This document shows, one piece after another, positions 1 to 9,516 of a stretch of 64,000 nucleotides of DNA (its first letter is position 1; the number at the start of each line of letters is the position of its first letter). Position numbers and translations under genes: made by a program. This stretch comes from Martinezella tropici. GTDB taxonomy: Bacteria > Pseudomonadota > Alphaproteobacteria > Rhizobiales > Rhizobiaceae. The stretch spans positions 434,001 to 498,000 of the forward strand of contig JUHI01000002.1 in assembly GCA_000799755.1 (NCBI GenBank). The letters run 5' to 3'. A model generated the notes under the pieces. That model saw nothing but the letters and a program-made list of their open reading frames with translations. It did not search any database and was not told where the DNA came from.

Positions 1-36
1 ACCCGGCAGGTCAGCCCGAATAGGCCGCTCGCGCAT

Positions 37-810
37 TCACGCCAGAAAGTCTTCGATCGTCTTTATGACGAGGGCTGGGTGCTCGCGATGCGGGACGTGC
101 CCGGTGTCCGGCATGATATGGACCGGGCCGCGCCCAGCCGCGATGTGGCGCGGATGCGCTTCGGAGCCATATTCGTCGCGGTCTCCGTGGATGGCGAGTA
201 CCGGACAGCGCAGGTTCTCCAGCGCTGCATCGAGGGTCCATCCGGCCCTTGCCGGATCGAGCCAGGTGTCGATCCAGGCGTGCAACACCCATTCGGCCTT
301 GCCGCCATGATATTTGGCAAGTCGTGCGAATGTGTCGGCCGACTTGAATTCCTGCTGCGCGACCCGGATGCCCTGCAGGGTCCTGTCCTCCACGAAGGCC
401 TGGGCGGCGATGGTGATCACGGCGCGGCAGCGTTCGCCAAACCTTGCTCCCGTCTCCACCGCCATACCGCCACCGACGCTGTGCCCGCAGGCGACAAATT
501 CCCGAATGGACAGCTGCTCGCAAAGCAGCGGTACGAAATGCTCGGCCTCCGACGCAATGAAATCCTGCGCTAGAAGATCGTTGCGGGCATCGGACCGACC
601 AAAGCCCAGCCGATCATAGGCGATGACCCGACGACCGAGGGAATCGGCAAGTCGCTCCGGAAAATCGCGCCAGAGCGCGATGCACCCGAGCGAATCGTGA
701 AACAGGATTATCGGTGGTTGGGATGTCTCGACATCCGGCATCCATGATTTGGCATAGAGCCGCCCGGCGGCGCTCTCGATCCAATGTTCCGTTTCGATGA
801 TGCCAGTCAT
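37..810 (-). CDS. alpha/beta hydrolase
   Basis: Alpha/beta-hydrolase fold protein of 257 residues. The nucleophile elbow GHSVGG is at residues 109-114 (Ser111), the HDSLG oxyanion segment at 38-42, the likely acid in GDRDEYG (Asp210 or Asp212) and the catalytic His238 in DTGH, so the triad is complete. No signal peptide is seen, so it should be cytoplasmic. The start lies 4 bases past the stop of lpsL on the same strand, so it is probably the last gene of a ugd-lpsL-hydrolase unit. The substrate cannot be told from sequence; esterases, haloperoxidase-like and C-C hydrolases share this pattern. Confidence 0.85.
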   Translation of the reverse strand: MTGIIETEHWIESAAGRLYAKSWMPDVETSQPPIILFHDSLGCIALWRDFPERLADSLGRRVIAYDRLGFGRSDARNDLLAQDFIASEAEHFVPLLCEQLSIREFVACGHSVGGGMAVETGARFGERCRAVITIAAQAFVEDRTLQGIRVAQQEFKSADTFARLAKYHGGKAEWVLHAWIDTWLDPARAGWTLDAALENLRCPVLAIHGDRDEYGSEAHPRHIAAGRGPVHIMPDTGHVPHREHPALVIKTIEDFLA

Positions 811-814
811 TTCT

Positions 815-1819
815 TCAATAGTTTTCCTGATACCACTCGACGAAGCGCTTTACGCCTTCGTCGACTTCGATCTGCGGCTTGAAGCCGGTCAGCGCCACAA
901 GCAAGTCCGGAACGGCATAGGTGTTGTGGACGTCGCCAGGCTGCATTGGCAGCATCTTGCGGATCGCCTTCTTGCCGAGCATCGTCTCGATGGTCTCGAC
1001 GAAGGTCATCAGCCCCACAGGCTGGCCGCCGCCGATATTGACAACACGGAAGGGCGCATTCTTCGACAGGGTGTCGAGGACCGTCTCCGATACGATCCTG
1101 TTTTCCTCCGACGGCACGACGCCGATCAAGCGCACGATGCCTTCGACGAGATCGTCGATATAGGTGAAATCGCGGCTCATCTTGCCTTCGCCGTAGATTT
1201 CGATCGGCCGGTCATTGCGGATGGCGTCGACGAACTTGAAGAGCGCCATGTCTGGGCGGCCCCAGGGACCATAGACAGTGAAGAAGCGGAAGGCCGTCGT
1301 CGGCACGTTGAAGAGATGGGCGTAGCTATGCGCCATCAGCTCCATGCTCTTCTTTGTCGCCGCATAGATCGTCATCTGCTCGTCGGCCTTGTCGCTTTCG
1401 GCAAAGGGGATCTTTTCGTTGGCGCCGTAGACGGAAGAGGTCGATGCCAGCAGCAGGTGTTTCGGCTGCAGGTTTCTCGCCAGTTCCAGAATGTTGAACG
1501 AGCCGACGAGGTTGGAATCGACGTACGAACGCGGATTTTCGAGGCTGTAGCGCACGCCGGCCTGGGCGGCGAGATGGACGATCACGTCGGGCTCGGCGAG
1601 TTCGGCTGCATGATCGAGCGCCGTCTTGTCCTCCAGCATGCCCGTGACGAACTTGAAGCCGTTGGAGCGGGCGAGGATGGCGGTGCGCTTCTCCTTGAGC
1701 TTCACGTCGTAATAAGGCGTCATGCCGTCGAAGCCGACCACGAAATGACCTTCGTCAAGCAGGCGCTTGGCAAGGTGGAATCCGATGAAACCGGCAGTGC
1801 CGGTGATGAGATAACGCAT
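815..1819 (-). CDS. lpsL: NAD-dependent epimerase, UDP-glucuronate 4-epimerase type
   Basis: Extended short-chain dehydrogenase of 334 residues that should interconvert UDP-glucuronate and UDP-galacturonate. It has the N-terminal Rossmann motif TGTAGFIG (6-13), the STSSVYG segment (127-132) and the catalytic Tyr152-xxx-Lys156 pair in YAATK. I start it at MRYLITG; a longer reading upstream runs through the intergenic palindrome into ugd and has no homology character. It lies directly downstream of UDP-glucose dehydrogenase, which makes its substrate UDP-glucuronate. The same pair is known as rkpK-lpsL in Sinorhizobium, where it feeds LPS and capsule synthesis. The exact epimer made is inferred. 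Confidence 0.88.
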   Translation of the reverse strand: MRYLITGTAGFIGFHLAKRLLDEGHFVVGFDGMTPYYDVKLKEKRTAILARSNGFKFVTGMLEDKTALDHAAELAEPDVIVHLAAQAGVRYSLENPRSYVDSNLVGSFNILELARNLQPKHLLLASTSSVYGANEKIPFAESDKADEQMTIYAATKKSMELMAHSYAHLFNVPTTAFRFFTVYGPWGRPDMALFKFVDAIRNDRPIEIYGEGKMSRDFTYIDDLVEGIVRLIGVVPSEENRIVSETVLDTLSKNAPFRVVNIGGGQPVGLMTFVETIETMLGKKAIRKMLPMQPGDVHNTYAVPDLLVALTGFKPQIEVDEGVKRFVEWYQENY

Positions 1820-1824
1820 TGATC

Positions 1825-1890
1825 GGCCTTTGCTTGAAGCATTTCCGGGAAAAGCGCGTAACGGTTTTCCGTTCGGAATGCGTAAACGCT
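1825..1890. repeat. RIME-like intergenic palindrome
   Basis: Between lpsL and ugd lies an imperfect palindrome built on GCATTTCCGGGAAAA ... TTTTCCGTTCGGAATGC with a GCGCGTAACG centre. Elements of this form (a GGAAAA-GCG(C/T)G-TTTTCC core) recur between genes across Rhizobium and Agrobacterium genomes. A second member is at 4398-4438. In the lpsL mRNA it would fold into a hairpin between the two genes. Confidence 0.6.
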
Positions 1891-3213
1891 CTAAAGTGTG
1901 TCGTCGCTGGAGGGTCTGCCGATGCTTGTATAGGCAAAGCCGTGCTTTGTGACCTCGTCGTGGCGATAGATGTTTCTGAGGTCGACCAGAACCGGCGCCT
2001 TCATCACGGATTTGAGCCGGGCAAAGTCCAGCGCGCGGAACTGGTTCCACTCCGTCACGATGACGAGCGCATCGGCATCACGCGCGGCGCCATAGGCATC
2101 CTCGGCATAGGCGATATTGTCGATCACCTGCCGGGCATTCCCCATGCCTTCAGGATCGTAGCCGGTCACGGTCGCGCCGGCATCCTGCAGCGTCTGGATG
2201 ATCGAGATCGCCGGGCTGTCGCGCATGTCGTCGGTGTTCGGCTTGAAGGTGAGGCCGAGGACGGCGATCGTCTTGCCTCTGATATCGCCGCCCATGGCGG
2301 TGATCACCTTGCGGCCCATGGCGCGCTTGCGGTTGTCGTTGATCGAGACGGTGGTTTCGATCAGGCGCACGGGGCTGTCGTAATCCTGTGCGGTCTTGGC
2401 GAGCGCCAGCGTATCCTTCGGGAAGCAGGAGCCGCCGTAGCCGGGGCCGGCATGCAGGAATTTCGAGCCGATACGGCCGTCAAGGCCGATGCCGCGCGAG
2501 ACTTCCTGCACGTTGGCGCCGACCTTTTCACACAGGTCGGCCATCTCGTTGATGAAGGTGATCTTCATGGCAAGGAAGGCGTTGGCGGCGTATTTAATCA
2601 GCTCGGACGTGCGGCGGGAGGTGAAGAGCAGCGGCGCCTGATTGAGATAGAGCGGCCGGTAGACTTCCGTCATGACGCCACGGGCACGCTCGTCGTTGAG
2701 GCCGATGACGATGCGGTCTGGCCGCTTGAAGTCTTCTATGGCGGCACCTTCGCGCAGGAATTCCGGATTGGAGACGACGGCGACATCGGCGTCGGGATTG
2801 GTTTCGCGTACGATGCGCTCGACCTCGTCGCCAGTGCCGACGGGCACGGTCGACTTGGTGACGATGACGGTGAAGCCTTTGACGTGCTCCGCAATTTCGC
2901 GCGTGGCGGCATAGACATAGGAGAGATCGGCATGGCCGTCGCCGCGCCGCGAAGGCGTGCCGACCGCGATGAAGACGACGTCGCTTGCGGCAACGCTTGT
3001 CTCCACATCCGTGGTGAAGGAGAGACGGCCGGCACGGACATTGTCCGCGACGAGCTGCTCGAGACCCGGTTCGAAGATCGGTATTTCGCCGCGCCGCAAC
3101 GCATCGATCTTGCTCGCGTCCTTATCGACGCAGATGACGTCGTGGCCGAAATCGGCAAAGCAAACGCCCGAGACGAGGCCCACATAACCGGAGCCGATCA
3201 TCGTGATGCGCAT
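1891..3213 (-). CDS. rkpK: UDP-glucose 6-dehydrogenase
   Basis: Oxidises UDP-glucose to UDP-glucuronate with two NAD+, the entry to uronic-acid-containing surface polysaccharides. It has 440 residues, normal for the Ugd family. The N-terminal NAD motif GSGYVG is at 7-12, the EFLREG segment at 151-156 and the catalytic cysteine Cys263 in [12 protein letters not shown]. The central [14 protein letters not shown] helix of the family is at 207-220. The start is preceded by a long leader holding a nested inverted repeat. It is co-oriented with lpsL. The gene is also called ugd or tuaD-like in other bacteria. Confidence 0.93.
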   Translation of the reverse strand: MRITMIGSGYVGLVSGVCFADFGHDVICVDKDASKIDALRRGEIPIFEPGLEQLVADNVRAGRLSFTTDVETSVAASDVVFIAVGTPSRRGDGHADLSYVYAATREIAEHVKGFTVIVTKSTVPVGTGDEVERIVRETNPDADVAVVSNPEFLREGAAIEDFKRPDRIVIGLNDERARGVMTEVYRPLYLNQAPLLFTSRRTSELIKYAANAFLAMKITFINEMADLCEKVGANVQEVSRGIGLDGRIGSKFLHAGPGYGGSCFPKDTLALAKTAQDYDSPVRLIETTVSINDNRKRAMGRKVITAMGGDIRGKTIAVLGLTFKPNTDDMRDSPAISIIQTLQDAGATVTGYDPEGMGNARQVIDNIAYAEDAYGAARDADALVIVTEWNQFRALDFARLKSVMKAPVLVDLRNIYRHDEVTKHGFAYTSIGRPSSDDTL

Positions 3214-3538
3214 GTAATTTCAATCCTCTTGCTGGTGCCGGGCTTCGCGTCGTGGCGCAAAACCGGCATTGGCGATCGCCTGCGCTTATACACAGGATCG
3301 CCGATGACGCCTATATGCAATGCCGGGTTTAGGAGAATTGCGACGGAAGTGTCACAAACACTTGCCGGTTTTCTGTCGCTGCGTATGCGGGATCGCCTTG
3401 CTTTCCGAATGAAACGAAGCCTTTGTACTTTAAGCTTATCATCCCATTGCTTGTGATCGGCGGCATGTTGCCACATGATGGGTTGGGCGCGGTCGTCCCT
3501 GAGGGACGGCGGTGTGATGGGCGGTTCGGGACTTTTGC
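3214..3538. other. intergenic region with nested inverted repeat upstream of ugd
   Basis: This 325-base divergent gap holds two nested complementary pairs: CCGGCATTG (3263-3271) with CAATGCCGG (3318-3326), and GGCGATC (3271-3277) with GATCGCC (3296-3302). Together they could fold into one long hairpin in the ugd leader. No convincing small gene is visible in the rest. A RIME-type repeat or a regulatory leader are both possible. Confidence 0.45.
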
Positions 3539-4396
3539 ATGAAATCGACTTTTGCCGTGCGGACGATGCGGGCTGGCGAGCTGGAACTCGCTCTGGAATG
3601 GGCCCGGCAAGAGGGATGGAATCCCGGTGTTGACGACGCGCTCGCCTTCTGGGAGGCAGATCCGTCCGGCTTTCTGATCGGCGCCATAGGCGAGGTGCCC
3701 ATCGGCTGCATTTCCGTCGTGCGTTATGGCGAGGCTTTCGCTTTCCTCGGTCTTTACATGCTTCATCCGGAGTTTCGTGGCCGCGGATACGGCAAGCAGC
3801 TTTGGAACAAGGGCATGATGCTTGCCGGCAATCGCATCGTCGGGTTGGACGGGGTTGTCGCGCAGCAGGAGCACTACCGGCGGCACGGTTTCGAAACGGC
3901 GTATCGGACGCTCCGTTATGGCGGCATCCCCAAAATGCCTGAGGTAGAGGAGCAGCAGGCGAGGCAGGTGGTGCCAGTCGTGGACGGCAAGCTCGATGGG
4001 CTGCTGCAATATGACGCGGAAATTTTCCCCGGCTTGCGACATTCCTTCATCCGGGCCTGGTGCGGTACTCCAGAGAGGCGCGCATCCTTCATCGTTGGTG
4101 GCGGCAGCCGGGTTCGCGGTTACGGCACGATCCGCCGCTGCTTCGAGGGCTACAAGATCGGCCCTTTGTTTGCCAACAAGCCGGAAGTCGCGCTTGCCTT
4201 GCTGAGCAAACTCGTTGCGAAGACCAAGGGCGCGCCGGTCTATCTGGATGTGCCTGTTGACAATGTTCAGGCGATCCGGCTCGCGGAAGATTGTGGTCTG
4301 TCGCCGGTCTTCGAGACCGCGCGCATGTATCGCGGCGCGGCGCCGGCGATTCCGCTCGATCGCGTATTCGGTGTAACCACGCTCGAACTCGGCTAG
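3539..4396 (+). CDS. GNAT family N-acetyltransferase with C-terminal extension
   Basis: 285 residues. The N-terminal ~130 residues form a GNAT domain, with the acetyl-CoA loop in the FRGRGYGKQLW segment near residues 80-90. A second half of about 140 residues ends in a GNAT-like strand and helix (GLSPVFETARMYRG), the usual make-up of GNAT proteins that carry a second GNAT-related domain. Cytoplasmic, acceptor unknown. It is transcribed divergently from ugd and followed by an intergenic palindrome, so it is probably monocistronic. Confidence 0.82.
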   Translation: MKSTFAVRTMRAGELELALEWARQEGWNPGVDDALAFWEADPSGFLIGAIGEVPIGCISVVRYGEAFAFLGLYMLHPEFRGRGYGKQLWNKGMMLAGNRIVGLDGVVAQQEHYRRHGFETAYRTLRYGGIPKMPEVEEQQARQVVPVVDGKLDGLLQYDAEIFPGLRHSFIRAWCGTPERRASFIVGGGSRVRGYGTIRRCFEGYKIGPLFANKPEVALALLSKLVAKTKGAPVYLDVPVDNVQAIRLAEDCGLSPVFETARMYRGAAPAIPLDRVFGVTTLELG

Positions 4397-4397
4397 A

Positions 4398-4438
4398 GCA
4401 ATTCCAGGAAAAGTGCGCAGCGGCTTTCCTGGAATTGC
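4398..4438. repeat. RIME-like intergenic palindrome
   Basis: A perfect 14-bp inverted repeat, GCAATTCCAGGAAA (4398-4411) and TTTCCTGGAATTGC (4425-4438), encloses a 13-base centre AGTGCGCAGCGGC. It has the same plan as the element at 1825-1890. It starts right at the stop of the acetyltransferase gene and may also act as its 3' hairpin, although no T tract follows. Confidence 0.6.
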
Positions 4439-4511
4439 GTGAAAGCCAGAACCGCCCCAGCCCCACAGGCATTTGCGTCGGCACAGCTACTGCCTTTCGC
4501 AGATCTTAACG

Positions 4512-4557
4512 TTAACAGACGATTAAGAGCCGGATTGAAGGTTAATGCAACCTTAAC
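4512..4557 (+). promoter_or_regulatory. two tandem CtrA boxes (TTAA-N7-TTAA)
   Basis: Two perfect matches to the CtrA full-site pattern lie 15 bases apart: TTAACAGACGATTAA (4512-4526) and TTAATGCAACCTTAAC (4542-4557). A further TTAAC half-site is at 4506-4510. They lie 95-140 bases before the start of the methyltransferase gene at 4652. CtrA of alphaproteobacteria binds TTAA-N7-TTAA, and CtrA itself is encoded at 16,785. Binding is inferred from the motif only. Confidence 0.65.
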
Positions 4558-4651
4558 GGCTGCATGTTCAGTATAACTGTTGTATAGATGATCCGGGGCG
4601 CCAAGGGGGAATTGAACATTTAGTGTTCATTTTCTGTATTGGAGTCCGAAA

Positions 4652-5458
4652 ATGCATATCATGGAAAGTATTAACCGGCGGACCTGGAGTAATTCCTGGG
4701 CCTTGCGCGATTATCGCCGCAGCAGCGGCTATCTCAACGAAGGCGAGCGTGCCGCCTTTGCTATTGCCGCCCCACAAGTGGGTAAGGGGCGTATTCTCGA
4801 TATCGGTGTCGGCGGGGGCCGCACCGCGCAGCTCTTGCGTGACTTCGCAAGCGATTATATCGGTGTCGATTACACGCCGGAGATGGTCGAGCTTTGCCGT
4901 AAGAACCATCCCGATCTTCGTTTCGAGCATATGGATGCGCGCGATCTCTCGCCATTCCGAGATGCCAGCTTCGACATGGTCGTCTTCAGCTACAACGGCA
5001 TCGATTCCGTCGATGCATCGGGAAGACTCGCCATTCTACGCGAGGCCGCGCGCGTCCTTTCTTCCGGCGGCGCCTTCGTCTTTTCGACCTTCCACCGCGG
5101 GTGGCGCGGCTTCGATCATCACGTTGACTATCGCCGCCTGGAATGGACGTCGAATCCGGTGCGGCTCGGGCTGCGGACACTGCGCTATGTCGAGGGACGC
5201 ATTTCCGGCACGCTGCGCCAGCGTCGGCTGAGGCCGCTCGAGGAGCGGGACGGCGAACATGCGATCCTGCTGCATGGCGCCCATGATTTCGGCGTCATGG
5301 TCTATGCGACAACGCCGCCACAGGTGCAGTCTCAATTGGCCGATGCCGGCTTTGCGACGCCGGCGCTGCTGCTTGATCTCGAGGGAAAGCCGATCGGTGC
5401 GACGGCATCGGCCGAACATGAATATTTCCATGTCGTCGCCCACAAGCCCGGCGTCTGA
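4652..5458 (+). CDS. class I SAM-dependent methyltransferase
   Basis: 268 residues with a Rossmann methyltransferase core. Motif I is ILDIGVGGG (48-56), followed by the GVDYTPEM acidic loop and the HMDARDLS motif, then a C-terminal lid region. A GGAGT ribosome site lies 8 bases before the first ATG; ATG at 4661 is an alternative start. The substrate is unknown; no lipid, quinone or RNA signature stands out. Its most telling trait is upstream: two perfect CtrA boxes suggest cell-cycle-timed expression. It is followed by a hairpin and then purA, which probably has its own promoter. Confidence 0.82.
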   Translation: MHIMESINRRTWSNSWALRDYRRSSGYLNEGERAAFAIAAPQVGKGRILDIGVGGGRTAQLLRDFASDYIGVDYTPEMVELCRKNHPDLRFEHMDARDLSPFRDASFDMVVFSYNGIDSVDASGRLAILREAARVLSSGGAFVFSTFHRGWRGFDHHVDYRRLEWTSNPVRLGLRTLRYVEGRISGTLRQRRLRPLEERDGEHAILLHGAHDFGVMVYATTPPQVQSQLADAGFATPALLLDLEGKPIGATASAEHEYFHVVAHKPGV

Positions 5459-5472
5459 CAAGCAGGGCTATC

Positions 5473-5508
5473 GGCCGGATCAGGGTAGTCCAAAGACCCT
5501 GTCCGGCC
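5473..5508 (+). terminator. hairpin after the methyltransferase gene
   Basis: GGCCGGATCAGGGT (5473-5486) and ACCCTGTCCGGCC (5496-5508) form a 13-bp stem with one T-T mismatch just after the stop codon. No T tract follows, so a weak or factor-assisted terminator, or an mRNA-stabilising hairpin, is likelier than a strong intrinsic terminator. Confidence 0.45.
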
Positions 5509-5662
5509 CGTAGCCGGGAAAATTCCTGTTGGAGGCGCTGATTCGTCATGCAAAAAGCCGAATCTCCTGAGACAACAGGGTCGCTTTCCCAAAAACAAAG
5601 CTTTATAGATGCGCGGGTTTGAGCAAGGCGCGCTGCTGCGCGCAGGAAGCGGGAATGGATAA

Positions 5663-6958
5663 ATGACGAACGTTGTAGTGATCGGCTCGCAATGGGGTGA
5701 CGAAGGCAAGGGCAAAATTGTCGACTGGCTTTCGGAACGCGCCGATGTGATTGTACGCTTTCAGGGCGGTCATAATGCCGGTCATACGCTCGTCGTCGAT
5801 GGTGTGAGCTATAAGCTCGCGCTGCTGCCCTCTGGCCTCGTGCGCGGCAAGCTCAGCGTCATCGGCAACGGCGTCGTCGTCGATCCCCATCATTTCGTCG
5901 CCGAAGTCGACAAGCTGCGTGCCCAGGGCATTGCCGTTACGCCCGATGTGCTGCGTATCGCCGAGAACGCGCCGCTGATCCTGTCGCTGCACCGCGATCT
6001 TGACGCCATGCGCGAGGACGCCGCTTCCAACAGCGGCACGAAGATCGGCACGACGCGCCGCGGCATCGGCCCGGCCTACGAAGACAAGGTCGGCCGCCGC
6101 GCCATTCGCGTCATCGACCTGACCGAACCGGAAACGCTGCCGGCCAAGATCGACCGGCTTCTGACCCATCACAATGCACTGCGCCGCGGCATGGGCGTCG
6201 CCGAAATCTCCTTCGATTCCCTGCATCAGGAACTCACTTCGGTTGCCGAACACATCCTGCCCTATATCGACCAAGTCTGGCGGTTGCTCGAAGAGCAGCG
6301 CAAGGCGGGCGCCCGCATCCTCTTCGAAGGAGCGCAGGGCGCGCTGCTGGACAACGACCACGGCACCTATCCTTTCGTGACGTCCTCCAACACGGTCGCC
6401 GGTCAGGCAGCTGCCGGCTCAGGCCTCGGTCCGACGGCGCTCGGCTATGTGCTCGGGATCACCAAGGCCTATACGACCCGCGTCGGCGAGGGACCGTTCC
6501 CCTGCGAACTGCATGACGAGATCGGTAAGCATCTGTCGACCGTCGGCCGCGAGGTCGGCGTCAATACCGGCCGTCCGCGTCGCTGCGGCTGGTTCGATGC
6601 CGTGCTGGTTCGCCAGACCGTGAAGACCTCGGGCATCACGGGCATTGCGCTCACCAAGCTCGACGTGCTCGATGGCCTCGACGAGCTGAAGATCTGCGTC
6701 GGCTACACGCTCGACGGCAAGGAAATCGATTACCTGCCCGCAAGCCAGGCGGCACAGGCCCGCGTCGAGCCGATCTACATCACGCTCGAGGGCTGGAAGG
6801 AATCGACCGTCGGTGCCCGCAAATGGGCGGATTTGCCTGCCCAGGCGATCAAGTATGTGCGTCAGGTGGAAGAACTGATCGGTGCGCCGGTGGCGATGCT
6901 TTCGACCAGTCCGGAGCGCGAGGACACCATACTTGTGACTGACCCCTTTGAGGGCTAA
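5663..6958 (+). CDS. purA: adenylosuccinate synthase
   Basis: Joins IMP and aspartate at the expense of GTP to make adenylosuccinate, the first committed step to AMP. It has 431 residues, typical of bacterial PurA. The phosphate-binding loop WGDEGKGK is at 11-18, GHNAGHT follows near 38-44, and the conserved [22 protein letters not shown] and [11 protein letters not shown] blocks are all present. Cytoplasmic. It is followed at 60 bases by a large membrane protein gene on the same strand. Confidence 0.97.
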   Translation: MTNVVVIGSQWGDEGKGKIVDWLSERADVIVRFQGGHNAGHTLVVDGVSYKLALLPSGLVRGKLSVIGNGVVVDPHHFVAEVDKLRAQGIAVTPDVLRIAENAPLILSLHRDLDAMREDAASNSGTKIGTTRRGIGPAYEDKVGRRAIRVIDLTEPETLPAKIDRLLTHHNALRRGMGVAEISFDSLHQELTSVAEHILPYIDQVWRLLEEQRKAGARILFEGAQGALLDNDHGTYPFVTSSNTVAGQAAAGSGLGPTALGYVLGITKAYTTRVGEGPFPCELHDEIGKHLSTVGREVGVNTGRPRRCGWFDAVLVRQTVKTSGITGIALTKLDVLDGLDELKICVGYTLDGKEIDYLPASQAAQARVEPIYITLEGWKESTVGARKWADLPAQAIKYVRQVEELIGAPVAMLSTSPEREDTILVTDPFEG

Positions 6959-7019
6959 AGTCGCGAACCTATGACGAATCCCGGCCTGGCTGCATGCCGG
7001 GCATCATGAGAAAGTGCTG

Positions 7020-9431
7020 ATGGCGGATTTTGTAGCAGTTATTCGACGGGCCGTTGACGGCCTGACGGAAAATACTCCCGAGATGCGGGTTAAGGTTTAC
7101 GATCGAGCTCGTGGTGCCGTGCAACGGCAGCTCGAGAGCATGAAGCCGCGCCCGCCCGAGGAAATGCTCCGCCGTCAGCTCGACAAGCTTGAAGCCGCGA
7201 TCGTCGAGGTCGAGGCCGAACATGCAGAGGCACTGCCCGGAGGCGAGGAGGCCGCGGTTGCCGAAGAGCCCGTGGTGCATGAGGAGACGGCTCCCGAGCC
7301 TGTCGAGAGCCATCATGTGGACGAGCACGCTTATGCCGAGCCGCATGTGGAGGAGCCGGCACCAGCGCCTGCCGAGGTTCATGCCCACCATGAACAGAGT
7401 GCCGCGCAGGCTGACCACGAGCAATATGCCTATGAAGAGCCGGCTGGGCACGTAGAGCCGGATCATGCGCATGAGCACCAGCACCAGGCGGTAGACGAGT
7501 GGCGCGAGCCGCAGCACGAAGAGGAGCCTTATGCTCCTGCAGCGGCACACGTGGGCGCGGAGCACCATGCTGAGCTTCACGAAGAACCGACCGTAGAGCC
7601 GGTTTATCACGAAGAACCGCAGAGCCATTACGAAGAACCGCAGCACTATGCCGAAGAGCTGCCGGCGGCTGCTGCCGAGCCTGAGCCCGCACCGCGTGTG
7701 CCGCCGAAGCCGGCCGACGACGTCATAAGCCAGGTCGAACAGATTTGGGCTGAGGTCGATGCACCGGCGTCTCATGCTGCGCCGGCCGCGCCCGTTTCCT
7801 ATCTCAACGAGCCGGTCATGCCGGCTGCCGCGTTTGCGGAAGCGCCGTTCGGGCGGCCCGTCGAAGGGCTTGTGAACACGAAGGCAGCCGCCAGCAACAC
7901 GGGCTTTGCCTGGGATGCTGACGTTTTCGAGGAGATGCAGCCTGCGCCGGCCACTTCCAAGCCGGTCCAGCAGCCTGCGCGGCAGATGCCGGAAAATGCC
8001 TTCGACGACGTCGATCTCTTTGCGGATGTGCATCCGTCGCGCAAGCCGGCGGCCGAGGCGGATAGCGCCAATGACGGCTGGCGCGAGCTCAAGGAACTTG
8101 CCGGTTTCGACAAGCGCGCCGAAGACGACCGTGGCGGCGGCCCTGCCGTCCCGCCCGATCTCGATCAGGCGATGGCCGCGAAGCTGCAGGGCCGCAGCTT
8201 CCGCATGGAACCGAAACGCCGCCGCATCAATGTGACCGGCATCATCGTCACGCTTGTCGGTCTTGGCGTCGTCGGTGGCGGCGGCTATGCAGCCTGGGTA
8301 AACCGCGGCGAGCTCAACAACATGGTGACGAAGCTCGTCAGCTCCGCGCCGAAAAACGCGGCGGCTCCGGCAACGTCGAATACCGCAAGCAATAATGCCG
8401 CGACCAACGGCAATGCTGCTGCTCCCGCCCAGCAAGCGGCCGCGCCGCAGCAGAGCAGCACGGCGGCTCAGCAGCCGGCCGGCGCCGGCAACACGGATGT
8501 CGCGGCTTTGACGAGCGACCCGAATACGGTCAATACGAAGTTCACGCAGCGCCTTCTCGCCAACGGTACCGAAGAGGACGAGGGGCCGGCTCCGAACGGT
8601 CAGCCTGGAGTCGTCGAAGGCAAGTCCGTGGCGGAGCAGAACGTTGCCTCTGCTGCGCCGGCCGCCGCTACGACAACGCCGCCGGCCGCCAACAATGCCG
8701 GCGCTCCTGCTTCGCAGACCCCGACCCAGACACCGGCGACTGCAGCGCCGAACACGCCACCTGCTTCTGCAAGCCAGCAGCAGACGCCCGCCGCCAACCC
8801 GCCACAGCAGCAACAGGCCGCCGCCAATCAGCCGCCGCCGGTGACGCAGCAGACGGCGCCAGTAACCGACGGGCAGAAGGTTTTCCTCTATGAGGAGCGT
8901 CTCGGTCAGACGTCGCCGACGGCTTTTCAAGGCACGGTCACCTGGTCGCTGCAGGAAGGCAAGGGGGCTGACGGTCGGCCGGAGCCTTCGGTTCAGGGTC
9001 TCATTACCGTTCCGGATCGTGGTCTGACGGCGACGATCACCGTTTCGCGGAATTCGGACTCCTCGCTGCCCGCCAGCCATCTGATCGAGCTCGCCTTCCA
9101 GGTGCCGCCGAACTTCGAAGGCGGGGCGATCGACAATGTGCAGCGCGTTGCCTTGAAGGCGACCGAGCAGGATCGAGGCGATGCGTTGATCGCGGTGCCG
9201 GCCAAGGTCACCGATGATGTCTACATGGTCGCGCTCAATGATTTCCCGGATGCGCGCAAGACCAATCTCGATCTTCTGAAGAACCGCAACTGGATCGATA
9301 TCCCGGTCGTCTATCGCAATGGCCGCCGCGCCTTGCTGACGATGGAGAAGGGCCCGACCGGCACGGATGCCTTCAACAAGGCGATTGCGGAGTGGCAGGC
9401 GCTTGGCGGCGTCGCTTCGAGCGGCCAGTAA
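7020..9431 (+). CDS. large low-complexity membrane protein of unknown function
   Basis: 803 residues in four parts. The N-terminal ~70 residues form a helical block (MADFVAVIRRAVDGL ... LEAAIVEVE). A long His-Glu-Pro-Ala-rich stretch to ~residue 240 contains short repeats such as YHEEPQSHYEEPQHYAEE. After a further linker comes a single membrane helix at about 403-427 (VTGIIVTLVGLGVVGGGGYAAW). Beyond it are an Ala-Gln-Pro-Asn-rich spacer (~440-615) and a compact C-terminal domain (~615-803). With a cytoplasmic N terminus the C-terminal domain would be periplasmic. A GTG start 6 bases earlier is possible. I recognise no named family. The plan resembles envelope-spanning scaffold proteins, but that is inference. 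Confidence 0.75.
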   Translation: MADFVAVIRRAVDGLTENTPEMRVKVYDRARGAVQRQLESMKPRPPEEMLRRQLDKLEAAIVEVEAEHAEALPGGEEAAVAEEPVVHEETAPEPVESHHVDEHAYAEPHVEEPAPAPAEVHAHHEQSAAQADHEQYAYEEPAGHVEPDHAHEHQHQAVDEWREPQHEEEPYAPAAAHVGAEHHAELHEEPTVEPVYHEEPQSHYEEPQHYAEELPAAAAEPEPAPRVPPKPADDVISQVEQIWAEVDAPASHAAPAAPVSYLNEPVMPAAAFAEAPFGRPVEGLVNTKAAASNTGFAWDADVFEEMQPAPATSKPVQQPARQMPENAFDDVDLFADVHPSRKPAAEADSANDGWRELKELAGFDKRAEDDRGGGPAVPPDLDQAMAAKLQGRSFRMEPKRRRINVTGIIVTLVGLGVVGGGGYAAWVNRGELNNMVTKLVSSAPKNAAAPATSNTASNNAATNGNAAAPAQQAAAPQQSSTAAQQPAGAGNTDVAALTSDPNTVNTKFTQRLLANGTEEDEGPAPNGQPGVVEGKSVAEQNVASAAPAAATTTPPAANNAGAPASQTPTQTPATAAPNTPPASASQQQTPAANPPQQQQAAANQPPPVTQQTAPVTDGQKVFLYEERLGQTSPTAFQGTVTWSLQEGKGADGRPEPSVQGLITVPDRGLTATITVSRNSDSSLPASHLIELAFQVPPNFEGGAIDNVQRVALKATEQDRGDALIAVPAKVTDDVYMVALNDFPDARKTNLDLLKNRNWIDIPVVYRNGRRALLTMEKGPTGTDAFNKAIAEWQALGGVASSGQ

Positions 9432-9460
9432 GCGTTTCTAAAATCGATGGATGTGGAAAA

Positions 9461-9489
9461 GGCGGGCTTTTGGCCCGCCTTTCTTTTTA
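9461..9489. terminator. bidirectional terminator between the membrane protein gene and rpoH
   Basis: GGCGGGC-TTTTG-GCCCGCC, preceded by AAAA and followed by TTTCTTTTT, makes a classic intrinsic terminator for the + strand gene. The reverse reading serves convergent rpoH, with a shorter T run. Confidence 0.85.
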
Positions 9490-9516
9490 TCGCCTCAACC
9501 TGCCGGGCAGGAAACG

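Noticed and set aside
6969..9080. 703-codon open frame on the minus strand
   Set aside because: Arg/Leu-rich shadow of the low-complexity membrane protein gene; it has no motif and no ribosome site.
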